Below, piece by piece: positions 1 to 7,033 of a DNA stretch of 8,174 nucleotides (position 1 is its first letter; the number at the start of each line of letters is the position of its first letter). The translations under genes were made by a program, and so were the position numbers. Origin of the DNA: Oscillospiraceae bacterium. GTDB taxonomy: Bacteria; Bacillota; Clostridia; Oscillospirales; Ruminococcaceae. The stretch is from positions 1-8,174 of the forward strand of contig JAQXNQ010000144.1 in assembly GCA_029098085.1 (NCBI GenBank). The letters are read 5' to 3'. The notes beneath the pieces are model-generated. The model saw only the letters and a list, made by a program, of their open reading frames with translations. It made no database searches and had not been told where the DNA came from.

Positions 1-19
1 GGCAGCTGCCGCCCGATGA
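1..19 (+). CDS. 3' end of an unidentified upstream gene (uncertain)
   Basis: Only the last few codons of whatever precedes ftsW could be here. Reading from base 2 gives a short Ala-rich tail ending in TGA at 17-19, directly followed by the AGGAG-type ribosome binding site of ftsW. Reading from base 1 instead gives a stop at 40-42, overlapping the ftsW ATG as ATGA. The third frame is open and continuous with ftsW. By dcw gene order the neighbour would often be murD, but nothing in these bases identifies it. The choice of frame is a guess based on the position of the ribosome binding site. Confidence 0.2.
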
Positions 20-38
20 GGAAAGGAGCGATTGTCCG

Positions 39-1493
39 ATGAACGGTGAATACACCAGAAAATCCGGCCCGTCTGCTTCCGGAAGAGGCCGTCCTGCTTC
101 CCGTGGGACGCCCTCCCGTGGGAAGTCTTCCCGGGGGACCCCTTCCTGTGGAACGATTCGTGTGAGAAATGCTGCCGGGCATTCCGCCGGTACGGCAGCC
201 GGCCGTTCAGCCAACCCGACATCCCGTCCGGATGTCCACGGAGCATCCCGCCCGGATGTCCGCGGAAAAACCCGAAAGCAGCCGGAGCGAAAGAGCACCG
301 TCCGTACCCTGCGGGAAAAGCCGGAGGCCGCGCCCCGGGTGCAGCGGGGCCGGATGGATATCTCCTTTTTCTTTCTGGTGGTCACCCTGATGGCCATCGG
401 GCTGGTCATGGTCTTTTCGGCCAGCTACGCCACCTCTCTTTACGAGGAGGGCAGCAGCCTGAAGATCGTGGTGAAGCAGGCGATCTGTGTGGCCCTGGGG
501 CTGGTCGGCATGTTGGTGGCCTCCTATGTGCCTTATCAGGTCTACAGAAAACTGGCCATACCCATTTATCTTGCATCGGCTGCATTGATGTATTTGGCGC
601 TGCTGTTTCCCAACAAGACCGGTGCCCGCCGCTGGATCAGACTGGGAGCGCTCACCTTCCAGCCCTCCGAGCTGATGAAATTCGCTCTGGCGGTGATGTT
701 TGCCAGTCTGATCGCCGTCAATTACCGGCGGATGGACAACTGGCGCTACGGCTTTCTGAAATTTATGCTCTGGCTGGCTCCGGCGCTGGTTGCCGCCGTT
801 CTGCAGCGGCATCTGTCCGGCATGCTGCTTCTGGTGATCATCGGCTTCGGCATGATGTTTATTGCCGGCAGCAAGCTGCGCTGGTTTGTCATTCCCGGCA
901 TCGGCATCGGCGTGCTGGGCGCTTTGTATCTGTCCCTGAAGGGCTTTGGCTATCTGCAGACCCGTTTTGCCGCCTGGCAGGATCCCTTCAGCAACATCCA
1001 GAACGGCTCCTGGCAGATCTGTCAGTCCCTGTACGCCATCGGCTCCGGCGGCCTCATGGGAGTGGGGCTGGGCAATTCCACCCAGAAGTATCTGTGGGTG
1101 TCCGAGCCGCAGAACGACTTCATCTTCTCCATTGTCTGCGAGGAGCTGGGTCTTCTGGGGGCGGTGGCGATCATCCTGCTTTTCGTGCTTTTTGTCTGCA
1201 GTGGCTTTTCCATTGCCATGCGGTCGCCGGACCGGTTCAGCAGCATGCTGGTCACCGGCATCATTCTGCAGTTCGGGGTACAGGCCCTTCTGAATATCGC
1301 AGTTGTATCTAACTCCATGCCCACCACCGGCATTTCTCTTCCCTTTTTCAGCGCCGGAGGCACGGCAACGGTGATTCAGCTCTGTCAGATGGGCGTGGTG
1401 CTGGGAGTATCGCGTTATTGCAGACCGACCCTTTCCAGACTTCCCGATCCTGAGCAAAAAGAGGAAGACGGCCGTCTTCCCACTCACAACTGA
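39..1493 (+). CDS. ftsW: FtsW/SpoVE-type SEDS peptidoglycan glycosyltransferase
   Basis: Integral membrane polymerase of the SEDS family. Family members polymerise lipid II into glycan strands at the septum with a partner class B penicillin-binding protein. The membrane core starts near residue 107 and fits about ten segments. Family motifs include RRWIRLG...FQPSELMKFA (198-216), QSLYAIGSGGLMGVGLGN (329-346), EPQNDFIFS..CEELGLLG (356-374) and PTTGISLPFFSAGG (428-441). D360 in the NDF element matches by motif spacing the essential Asp of RodA/FtsW. Two features are odd. The first 105 residues are a basic, Gly/Ser/Arg-rich, apparently disordered cytosolic tail (25 Lys/Arg, 6 Asp/Glu). The loop motif usually seen as QPDLG or QPHLS reads QRHLSG (256-261). 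The start is chosen for the AAAGGAG at 22-28. The frame is open to the window edge, so a start further upstream is possible. Whether it is the vegetative FtsW or the sporulation paralogue SpoVE cannot be decided here; RodA is less likely given the dcw context. Confidence 0.93.
   Translation: MNGEYTRKSGPSASGRGRPASRGTPSRGKSSRGTPSCGTIRVRNAAGHSAGTAAGRSANPTSRPDVHGASRPDVRGKTRKQPERKSTVRTLREKPEAAPRVQRGRMDISFFFLVVTLMAIGLVMVFSASYATSLYEEGSSLKIVVKQAICVALGLVGMLVASYVPYQVYRKLAIPIYLASAALMYLALLFPNKTGARRWIRLGALTFQPSELMKFALAVMFASLIAVNYRRMDNWRYGFLKFMLWLAPALVAAVLQRHLSGMLLLVIIGFGMMFIAGSKLRWFVIPGIGIGVLGALYLSLKGFGYLQTRFAAWQDPFSNIQNGSWQICQSLYAIGSGGLMGVGLGNSTQKYLWVSEPQNDFIFSIVCEELGLLGAVAIILLFVLFVCSGFSIAMRSPDRFSSMLVTGIILQFGVQALLNIAVVSNSMPTTGISLPFFSAGGTATVIQLCQMGVVLGVSRYCRPTLSRLPDPEQKEEDGRLPTHN
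97..156 (+). repeat. Four tandem 15-bp repeats within the ftsW 5' end
   Basis: Four consecutive 15-base units (97-111, 112-126, 127-141, 142-156) follow the pattern CTTCCCGTGGGA plus three variable bases. In the ftsW frame they encode SRGTP-, SRGKS-, SRGTP- and SCGT-like pentapeptides in the disordered tail. The unit length is a multiple of three, so gain or loss of units would keep the frame. The copies differ by a few bases, so this is an ageing rather than a fresh duplication. Confidence 0.8.
220..267 (+). repeat. Two tandem 24-bp repeats within the ftsW 5' end
   Basis: Bases 220-243 and 244-267 match at 21 of 24 positions. They encode two copies of an SRPDV(H/R)G octapeptide in the basic N-terminal tail of FtsW. 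Each copy carries an inner CCGGATGTCC core. This is a second, independent in-frame duplication in the same tail. Confidence 0.8.
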
Positions 1494-1523
1494 TGATCAA
1501 TCCAAAATAAAGGAGCCCTTTTC

Positions 1524-2657
1524 ATGAGAGTATTACTGGCCGGCGGCGGAACCGGCGGACATATCAATCCGGCCATCGCCATCGCAAACGAATGGAAAAA
1601 ACGGGATCCCAAAGCGGAATTCCTTTTCGCTGCTACTCCGGGCAATATGGAGGATACGCTGGTTCCCAAGGCCGGCTATCCGGTGGCCCATATCAAGCTG
1701 GCGGGCTTTTACCGCAGTCTGCTGCCTCAGGACATTGTCCATAACATCAAGGCGGCGGCCTGGCTGGCCACCTCTGACATGAAGGCGGCCAAAATCGTCC
1801 GGGAGTTTCACCCGGATTTCGCCGTGGGTACCGGCGGCTACCTGTCCGGCCCGGTGATCCGCAAGGCGGAGAAGATCGGCATCCCGGTCTTTATCCATGA
1901 GCAGAACGCTTTCCCGGGCGTGACCACCAAGCTGCTGGCCCCCCATGCGGACATCGTCTTTTCCGCCTTCCCGGAGGCCCGGGACCGGCTGCCCCAGTGC
2001 AAGCGGTTCGAGGTGGTGGGCAATCCTGTCCGGCAGGCCTTTATCGGCATCGGCAAAAAGGAAGCCCGCCGCAAGCTGGGCCTGGATGACAACTTCACCA
2101 TCTTTTCGGTGGGCGGCAGCCTGGGCGCCACCAAGATCAACGAAATGGCGGCCGATCTGATGGCCTGGCACTGCAAGGGCGGCGGCATCAACCACATCCA
2201 CGGCTACGGCAAGAACGGCCGGGAGCTCTTCCCCAAAATGCTGGAGGAGCGGGGCGTGGATCTGAGTCGGTATCCCCGTATCAGCGCGCAGGAATACATC
2301 GACAACATTCACCTGTACATGGCTGCGGCGGATCTGGTCATTTCCCGGGCGGGAGCGCTGACCATCAGTGAGCTGCAGATCACCGGCTCGCCCTCGATTC
2401 TGGTGCCCTACCCGTACGCTGCGGAGAATCATCAGTATCACAACGCCATGGTGCTGCAGAACGCCGGTGCCGCGCTGGTGGTGCAGGAAAAGGACTATAA
2501 GAAGGAGTGGCTCATCCAGGAGGTGGAGCGGTTTGCCGACAATCCCGGACGGGTCGCCTCCTTCTCGGAGAACGCTTCCCGTCTGGCGGTGCTGGATACG
2601 GCGGAGCGGATCTGCTCCATGATCGAAGAAACCCTCCATGAACGGAGTCTGCTGTGA
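1524..2657 (+). CDS. murG: MurG, UDP-GlcNAc:lipid I N-acetylglucosaminyltransferase (lipid II synthase)
   Basis: Membrane-associated GT-B fold enzyme (377 aa; family usually about 355-370). It moves GlcNAc from UDP-GlcNAc onto lipid I on the cytoplasmic face, completing lipid II, the substrate of FtsW. The N-terminal acceptor domain shows the glycine loop GGGTGGHINPA (7-17), a second loop VGTGGYLSGP (101-110) and HEQNAFPG (125-132). The hinge carries GNPVR (166-170). The donor domain has the third glycine loop SVGGSLGA (195-202) and the UDP-GlcNAc-binding stretch SRAGALTISEL (274-284), followed by VPYPYAAENHQYHNA (294-308). All expected signature segments are present with no frameshift. The start is the first ATG after a clear AAAGGAG at 1509-1515, with 8 bases of spacing. 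ftsW ends 30 bases upstream, which supports co-transcription. Confidence 0.97.
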   Translation: MRVLLAGGGTGGHINPAIAIANEWKKRDPKAEFLFAATPGNMEDTLVPKAGYPVAHIKLAGFYRSLLPQDIVHNIKAAAWLATSDMKAAKIVREFHPDFAVGTGGYLSGPVIRKAEKIGIPVFIHEQNAFPGVTTKLLAPHADIVFSAFPEARDRLPQCKRFEVVGNPVRQAFIGIGKKEARRKLGLDDNFTIFSVGGSLGATKINEMAADLMAWHCKGGGINHIHGYGKNGRELFPKMLEERGVDLSRYPRISAQEYIDNIHLYMAAADLVISRAGALTISELQITGSPSILVPYPYAAENHQYHNAMVLQNAGAALVVQEKDYKKEWLIQEVERFADNPGRVASFSENASRLAVLDTAERICSMIEETLHERSLL

Positions 2658-2678
2658 TGCAGCGGACAGGCTCCGGCG

Positions 2679-2706
2679 CACCAAACTTTCCGCTTTGTCA
2701 TAGAAT
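2679..2706 (+). promoter_or_regulatory. Possible sigma-K/sigma-E-like promoter ahead of murA
   Basis: In the 89-base murG-murA gap, CATAGAAT (2699-2706) is one base from the CATACAAT-type -10 of Bacillus mother-cell sigma factors E and K. CACC (2679-2682) lies 16 bases upstream, the spacing described for sigma-K -35 elements of the type (A/C)AC(A/C). Only short matches are involved, so a chance occurrence is quite possible. TAGAAT (2701-2706) could also be read as a housekeeping -10, but no -35 stands at a suitable distance. The same site lies in the inverted repeat GTCAT-AGA-ATGAC (2697-2709). Confidence 0.2.
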
Positions 2707-2734
2707 GACGGCAGAAGGGCTGTATTGCGGGAGT

Positions 2735-2740
2735 GAGGTG
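2735..2740 (+). promoter_or_regulatory. Ribosome binding site fixing the GTG start of murA
   Basis: GAGGTG lies 6 bases before GTG 2747. An in-frame TAA at 2741-2743 rules out any earlier start, so the GTG is the first and best-placed start codon. Confidence 0.75.
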
Positions 2741-2746
2741 TAAACG

Positions 2747-4021
2747 GTGCAGTGCTTGAAAATTGAGGGAGGATTCCCCCTGCAGGGGGAAATTCCCGTT
2801 CACGGGGCGAAAAACAGCGCCCTGCCCCTGCTGGCGGCAGCCGTCCTCTGCAGGGAAGAAGTCATATTCCATAATTGTCCCGGCCTTTCGGACGTGGCAG
2901 CCGCCTGCCGGATTCTGGAGCAGCTGGGCTGCCGGATCCGGCGGGAGGGAAGCACCATTGCTGTGGATCCTTCTGCCATCGGCAATCACTGGGTGCCGGA
3001 TCATCTGATGAGGGAAATGCGCTCATCGGTGGTGTTTCTGGGCTCGGTGGCCGCCCGGCTGGGGGAGGCGTCTCTCTGCTTCCCCGGCGGCTGTGAGCTG
3101 GGAGCCCGTCCCATCGACCTGCATCTGATGGGACTGCGGGCTCTGGGCATGGAGATCACCGAACAGGAGCGGCATATTTACGCCCGGGTGCCAAACGGCC
3201 TGCGGGGAGCCAGGATTCATCTGCGTTTCCCCAGCGTGGGCGCCACCGAGAACATTCTGCTGGCCGCAGTGCTGGCAGAAGGGGAGACGGTCATTGAGAA
3301 TGCGGCCCGGGAGCCGGAAATCGGGGATCTGGCGGCGTTCCTCAACTGCTGTGGAGCGAAGATCCGGGGTGCTGGCAGCGGCACGCTGATGGTGGAGGGC
3401 GTTCCCCGGCTGCATGGCTGCAGCTATACGGTTATGCCCGACCGCATCGAAGCGGCCACCTGGCTGTGCTGCGGCGCATCCGCCGGCGGAGAGATTCTGG
3501 TTTCCGGCGCCCGGCCGGAGCATCTGGAAAGCCTGCTGCCCCTGCTGGAACGGATGGGATGCCGGCTGCGGCTTGATGCTGCAGGAATCCGGCTGCAGGC
3601 TCCGGAGCGGCTTTCCGGCTGCGGCGAAGTGGTGACCAGTCCCTATCCCGGATTTCCCACCGATATGCAGGCTGTCCTGATGGCCTGTGCCTGCAGCGCA
3701 GAGGGAGAAAGCTCTTTCGAGGAAACGATCTTTGAAAACCGCTTCCGTCACAGTGCGGAGTTTGAAAAGATGGGCGCCCGGATTCAGGTGGAAGGCATGA
3801 AGGCACGGGTGTACGGCGTTCGTTCTCTGCAGGGAGCGGATGTGACCGCCACGGATCTGCGGGGCGGCGCCGCCATGGCGGCGCTGGCTCTGCGGGCGGA
3901 GGGCTCCACGATCATCCGCGATATTCGCCATATTGACCGCGGTTATGAGTGTCTGGAGCGGGATCTTTCCCTGCTGGGCGCTTCCATCCGGCGGGTAAAT
4001 GAGGAAGAAATCAAAAGCTGA
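2747..4021 (+). CDS. murA: MurA, UDP-N-acetylglucosamine 1-carboxyvinyltransferase
   Basis: Cytosolic enzyme of the first committed peptidoglycan step: it transfers enolpyruvate from phosphoenolpyruvate to UDP-GlcNAc. Length (424 aa) is normal for the two-domain inside-out alpha/beta barrel family. Active-site residues sit one position later than in E. coli: K22-N23 in AKNSALP, R92, the PEP-binding Cys116 in FPGGCELGARP (112-121) with R121, the base Asp306 in PGFPTDMQ (301-308), D370-L371-R372 and R398. Cys116 predicts fosfomycin sensitivity, since Cys-to-Asp variants are the resistant ones. GTG start, fixed by an in-frame stop just upstream. ftsQ begins 11 bases after the stop, so the two are probably co-transcribed. 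Firmicutes often have two MurA paralogues; which one this is cannot be told. It is rich in cysteine (17 of 424 residues). EPSP synthase (AroA) has a related fold but lacks this Cys motif. Confidence 0.96.
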   Translation: MQCLKIEGGFPLQGEIPVHGAKNSALPLLAAAVLCREEVIFHNCPGLSDVAAACRILEQLGCRIRREGSTIAVDPSAIGNHWVPDHLMREMRSSVVFLGSVAARLGEASLCFPGGCELGARPIDLHLMGLRALGMEITEQERHIYARVPNGLRGARIHLRFPSVGATENILLAAVLAEGETVIENAAREPEIGDLAAFLNCCGAKIRGAGSGTLMVEGVPRLHGCSYTVMPDRIEAATWLCCGASAGGEILVSGARPEHLESLLPLLERMGCRLRLDAAGIRLQAPERLSGCGEVVTSPYPGFPTDMQAVLMACACSAEGESSFEETIFENRFRHSAEFEKMGARIQVEGMKARVYGVRSLQGADVTATDLRGGAAMAALALRAEGSTIIRDIRHIDRGYECLERDLSLLGASIRRVNEEEIKS

Positions 4022-4032
4022 GGGGGAAAACA

Positions 4033-5673
4033 ATGGCCCGAAGTAACAATCAAAAGCCTTCGGACAGCGGAGGCCGGCCGCCGGTTCGGCCCTCTTCGGG
4101 CGGCAGGGCCGGCGTACCGCCGCCCCGCTCTCCGCGGCAGTCCGTTCCTTCCCGGCAGGGATCTGCTCCCGGACAGAGGTCTGCCTTCGGCCAGAAATCC
4201 GGCTCTGGCCAAACTTTTGGCCGAGGACAAATTTTTGGCCGTGGACAAAGTATTCCTCCCCGTCAGCAGCCCCGGCGTTCTCCGCCAGGGCCAGGCGGCG
4301 GAGAACGCCATCCGGCACGGGGTGCCGCCCGGCCCGGCTCCCGGGAGCAGGAAATTGCCCGGGTGCAGGGGCAGCGGCGCAGAAAACACCGGAGAAACTA
4401 CACCCTTTATTACATCATGCTGGCGGTGCTGCTGACCGTCACCGGCGTGACCCTTTCCCTGACGGTCTTTTTCAAGGTGGAGACCATTCAGGTGACTGGC
4501 ACAGCCCTTTACTCTGAACAGCAGGTGCTGGATGTGCTGGACGCCCGGCCGGGGGACAACCTTCTCCGGCTGAATCTGTCCCGGCTGGAGCGGGACGTCC
4601 GGCAGCGGCTGGTACAGACCGAGGAGGTTTCGGTCAAGCGGCGGTTTCCCAACACGCTGGAGGTGGAAATCACCGATGCGGTGGTGACCCGGCAGATTCT
4701 CAGCGGGGGATACAGCTACCGCATCAGCAGCGGCGGCCGGGTTGTGGCTGTGGAGCCGGAGACCGCGGCCAATATTCAGATCGTGCTGGGCCCCGATCTT
4801 TCGCTGCTGCAGGCCGGCGATGAGCTGGAGCAGCTGAGGCAGAAGGAGCAGGAGAAAATAGCCGCTTCCAGCAGCGATACCGTCGGCGGAGCTCTTGAGG
4901 AGGGTCCGCAGAGCAAGCTGCTGACCGCCCTCAATACCCTTTCCAATGAGATTGAAAAAAGCGGTCTTACGGACATTTCCGCTTTGGATGTGCGGGACGT
5001 GGTGAACCTGAAGATCTTCTATCAGAACCGGTTCGAGATCCGGCTGGGCACCTTCAGTGATCTGCAGGACAAGCTGGCCATGTTCCGGTCGGTGCTGGAG
5101 CGGGGCAGCCTGGGACTGGAAGCCGAGGGCGTTCTGGACGTCAGTGACCCTGATCGGTGCATTGCCAGCCAGGACAGGCCCGGGCTGCCGGACGGCGCCG
5201 CACAAGCCGGATGGGTCTGGAACGGCCCGCATCTGGAGAATTTCGATGAATTCTTCGGCTTCTCCTCCGGCGGGTCCGCATCCGGCGAGCCTGTATCCGG
5301 TGAGGACGGCGGAGAGGATCTCTCCGGTGACGGAGAGGACGGCGCATCCGACGGCGCTGCCTCTGAGCCGGATGCCGCTTCTTCGGACAGCTCTGCGGAA
5401 GAGCCTTCGACGGCACCCGAGCCTGAATCCGGGGCTTCCTCCGAACCTGCTTCCTCTTCCGGCGGCTATCAGATGCCCCAGCTGCCCCAGGTGGGCGGCT
5501 CCTCCGGCACATCCCACGAGCCCGCCGAGCCGGATTCCTCCGCTGAGCCTGCCGCTTCTGCCTCCGGGCCGGATGCGGCGTCGGAGGATTCTGACGGTGC
5601 CGGTTCCGGGGACGCCTCAGAATCTCAGCCGGGATTTGTGCTGCCTTCCCTGCCTCAGGTGAGCAGCGGATGA
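4033..5673 (+). CDS. ftsQ: FtsQ/DivIB division protein with very long N- and C-terminal tails
   Basis: Bitopic divisome protein that, in characterised bacteria, binds FtsL/DivIC and FtsB partners and helps control septal synthesis. At 546 aa it is about twice the usual 250-290. Residues 1-122 are cytosolic and basic (26 Lys/Arg, 4 Asp/Glu), ending in a QRRRKHRRN cluster. One membrane segment follows at about 123-147. The POTRA domain (about 148-222) begins FFKVETIQVTG and includes the typical RRFPNTLEVEI stretch. The beta domain (about 226-375) includes VVNLKIFYQNRFEIRLGTF and ends GVLDVSD; it is interrupted by a charged, Gln/Glu-rich insert at about 262-292. Residues 411-546 form a Ser/Gly/Ala/Pro/Glu tail outside the cell with 27 acidic and no basic residues, and two LPQV-containing motifs. 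AGGGGG at 4021-4026 is the ribosome binding site. Identity rests on the TM-POTRA-beta order and on its position before ftsZ. Confidence 0.9.
   Translation: MARSNNQKPSDSGGRPPVRPSSGGRAGVPPPRSPRQSVPSRQGSAPGQRSAFGQKSGSGQTFGRGQIFGRGQSIPPRQQPRRSPPGPGGGERHPARGAARPGSREQEIARVQGQRRRKHRRNYTLYYIMLAVLLTVTGVTLSLTVFFKVETIQVTGTALYSEQQVLDVLDARPGDNLLRLNLSRLERDVRQRLVQTEEVSVKRRFPNTLEVEITDAVVTRQILSGGYSYRISSGGRVVAVEPETAANIQIVLGPDLSLLQAGDELEQLRQKEQEKIAASSSDTVGGALEEGPQSKLLTALNTLSNEIEKSGLTDISALDVRDVVNLKIFYQNRFEIRLGTFSDLQDKLAMFRSVLERGSLGLEAEGVLDVSDPDRCIASQDRPGLPDGAAQAGWVWNGPHLENFDEFFGFSSGGSASGEPVSGEDGGEDLSGDGEDGASDGAASEPDAASSDSSAEEPSTAPEPESGASSEPASSSGGYQMPQLPQVGGSSGTSHEPAEPDSSAEPAASASGPDAASEDSDGAGSGDASESQPGFVLPSLPQVSSG
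4215..4250 (+). repeat. Two tandem 18-bp repeats within the ftsQ 5' end
   Basis: Bases 4215-4232 and 4233-4250 match at 16 of 18 positions (TTTTGGCCGNGGACAAA core). They encode the tandem peptide FGRGQ(I/S) in the basic N-terminal tail of FtsQ. A degenerate relative (CTGGCCAAA, about 4204-4212) lies just upstream. The T-rich units stand out in otherwise GC-rich sequence. Confidence 0.75.
5467..5670 (+). repeat. Two LPQV-type motifs in the FtsQ C-terminal tail
   Basis: At protein level, residues 479-490 (YQMPQLPQVGGS) and 535-546 (FVLPSLPQVSSG) share the pattern aromatic-x-(M/L)-P-x-L-P-Q-V-x-x-(S/G). They are separated by about 44 Ser/Ala/Glu-rich residues, and the second copy is the exact C-terminus. 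They are the only hydrophobic islands in the acidic tail. Confidence 0.65.
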
Positions 5674-5692
5674 GGGAGGCTGCGGCCGCCAT

Positions 5693-5726
5693 AAGTTTCT
5701 CTATGGAAAAATGCTGAAAGAAACTT
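5693..5726. repeat. Perfect 8-bp inverted repeat after ftsQ
   Basis: AAGTTTCT (5693-5700) and AGAAACTT (5719-5726) are exact reverse complements 18 bases apart. A second, overlapping inverted repeat pairs CCATA (5689-5693) with TATGG (5702-5706). No T-run follows directly (a five-T run occurs 13 bases later), so this is not a convincing intrinsic terminator. It could be an operator just upstream of the ftsZ promoter, or chance. Confidence 0.35.
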
Positions 5727-5747
5727 TGGAAATCTGCAATTTTTCAC

Positions 5748-5776
5748 TTGTAATTTGTGCCTGAATCTGTTAGGAT
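5748..5776 (+). promoter_or_regulatory. Probable sigma-A promoter of ftsZ
   Basis: TTGTAA (5748-5753, 4 of 6 to TTGACA) and TAGGAT (5771-5776, 4 of 6 to TATAAT) are exactly 17 bases apart. The -10 is preceded by TG plus one base (5768-5770), the extended -10 element. The surrounding gap is clearly AT-richer than the flanking genes. Transcription would begin near 5783, leaving a leader of about 100 bases before ftsZ. TATTAT at 5790-5795 is an alternative -10, but it lacks a good -35. Confidence 0.5.
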
Positions 5777-5834
5777 AGTACTATGGGCATATTATAAAGA
5801 GCTTTTTTGAATGATTACTGCAGGGAAAGCGGCC

Positions 5835-5856
5835 GGAAGCTTTTCTTCCCCTTTTT
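5835..5856 (+). terminator. Small hairpin with T-run in the ftsZ leader
   Basis: GGAAG (5835-5839) pairs with CTTCC (5845-5849) across a CTTTT loop, followed by CC and TTTTT (5852-5856). The stem is short and the T-run modest, so at best it is a weak terminator or attenuator. It lies between the putative ftsZ promoter and the ribosome binding site, so it would act on ftsZ mRNA and on read-through from ftsQ. Confidence 0.25.
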
Positions 5857-5867
5857 CCTGTTCATAT

Positions 5868-5873
5868 GGGAGG
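5868..5873 (+). promoter_or_regulatory. Ribosome binding site fixing the GTG start of ftsZ
   Basis: GGGAGG lies 9 bases before GTG 5883. The nearer ATG at 5876 is out of frame, and the ftsZ frame has a TGA at 5877-5879, so GTG is the only start that keeps the full N-terminus. Confidence 0.8.
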
Positions 5874-5882
5874 ATATGAATC

Positions 5883-6992
<1,110 letters not shown>

Positions 6993-7033
6993 TTTCCGCG
7001 CTTTGCTACAGTGGAATAAGAGTACAATGACGT

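Noticed and set aside
97..267. Repeats in the ftsW 5' end considered as a CRISPR-like or regulatory array
   Set aside because: The units are 15 and 24 bp with no spacers, keep the reading frame and encode repeated peptides, so they are coding tandem duplications.
207..1487. Open frame of 426 codons on the - strand across ftsW
   Set aside because: It gives a His/Gln-rich product with no motif, exactly antisense to a membrane protein gene; a typical shadow frame.
5482..5505. LPQVGG in FtsQ read as a sortase LPxTG-like signal
   Set aside because: Thr is replaced by Val, and no hydrophobic segment or positive tail follows. The protein already has an N-terminal membrane anchor.
3943..5517. Long open frame of 524 codons on the - strand across ftsQ
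   Set aside because: It is antisense to a well-supported gene, has no family motif, and arises from GC-rich codon bias and the low-complexity tails of FtsQ.
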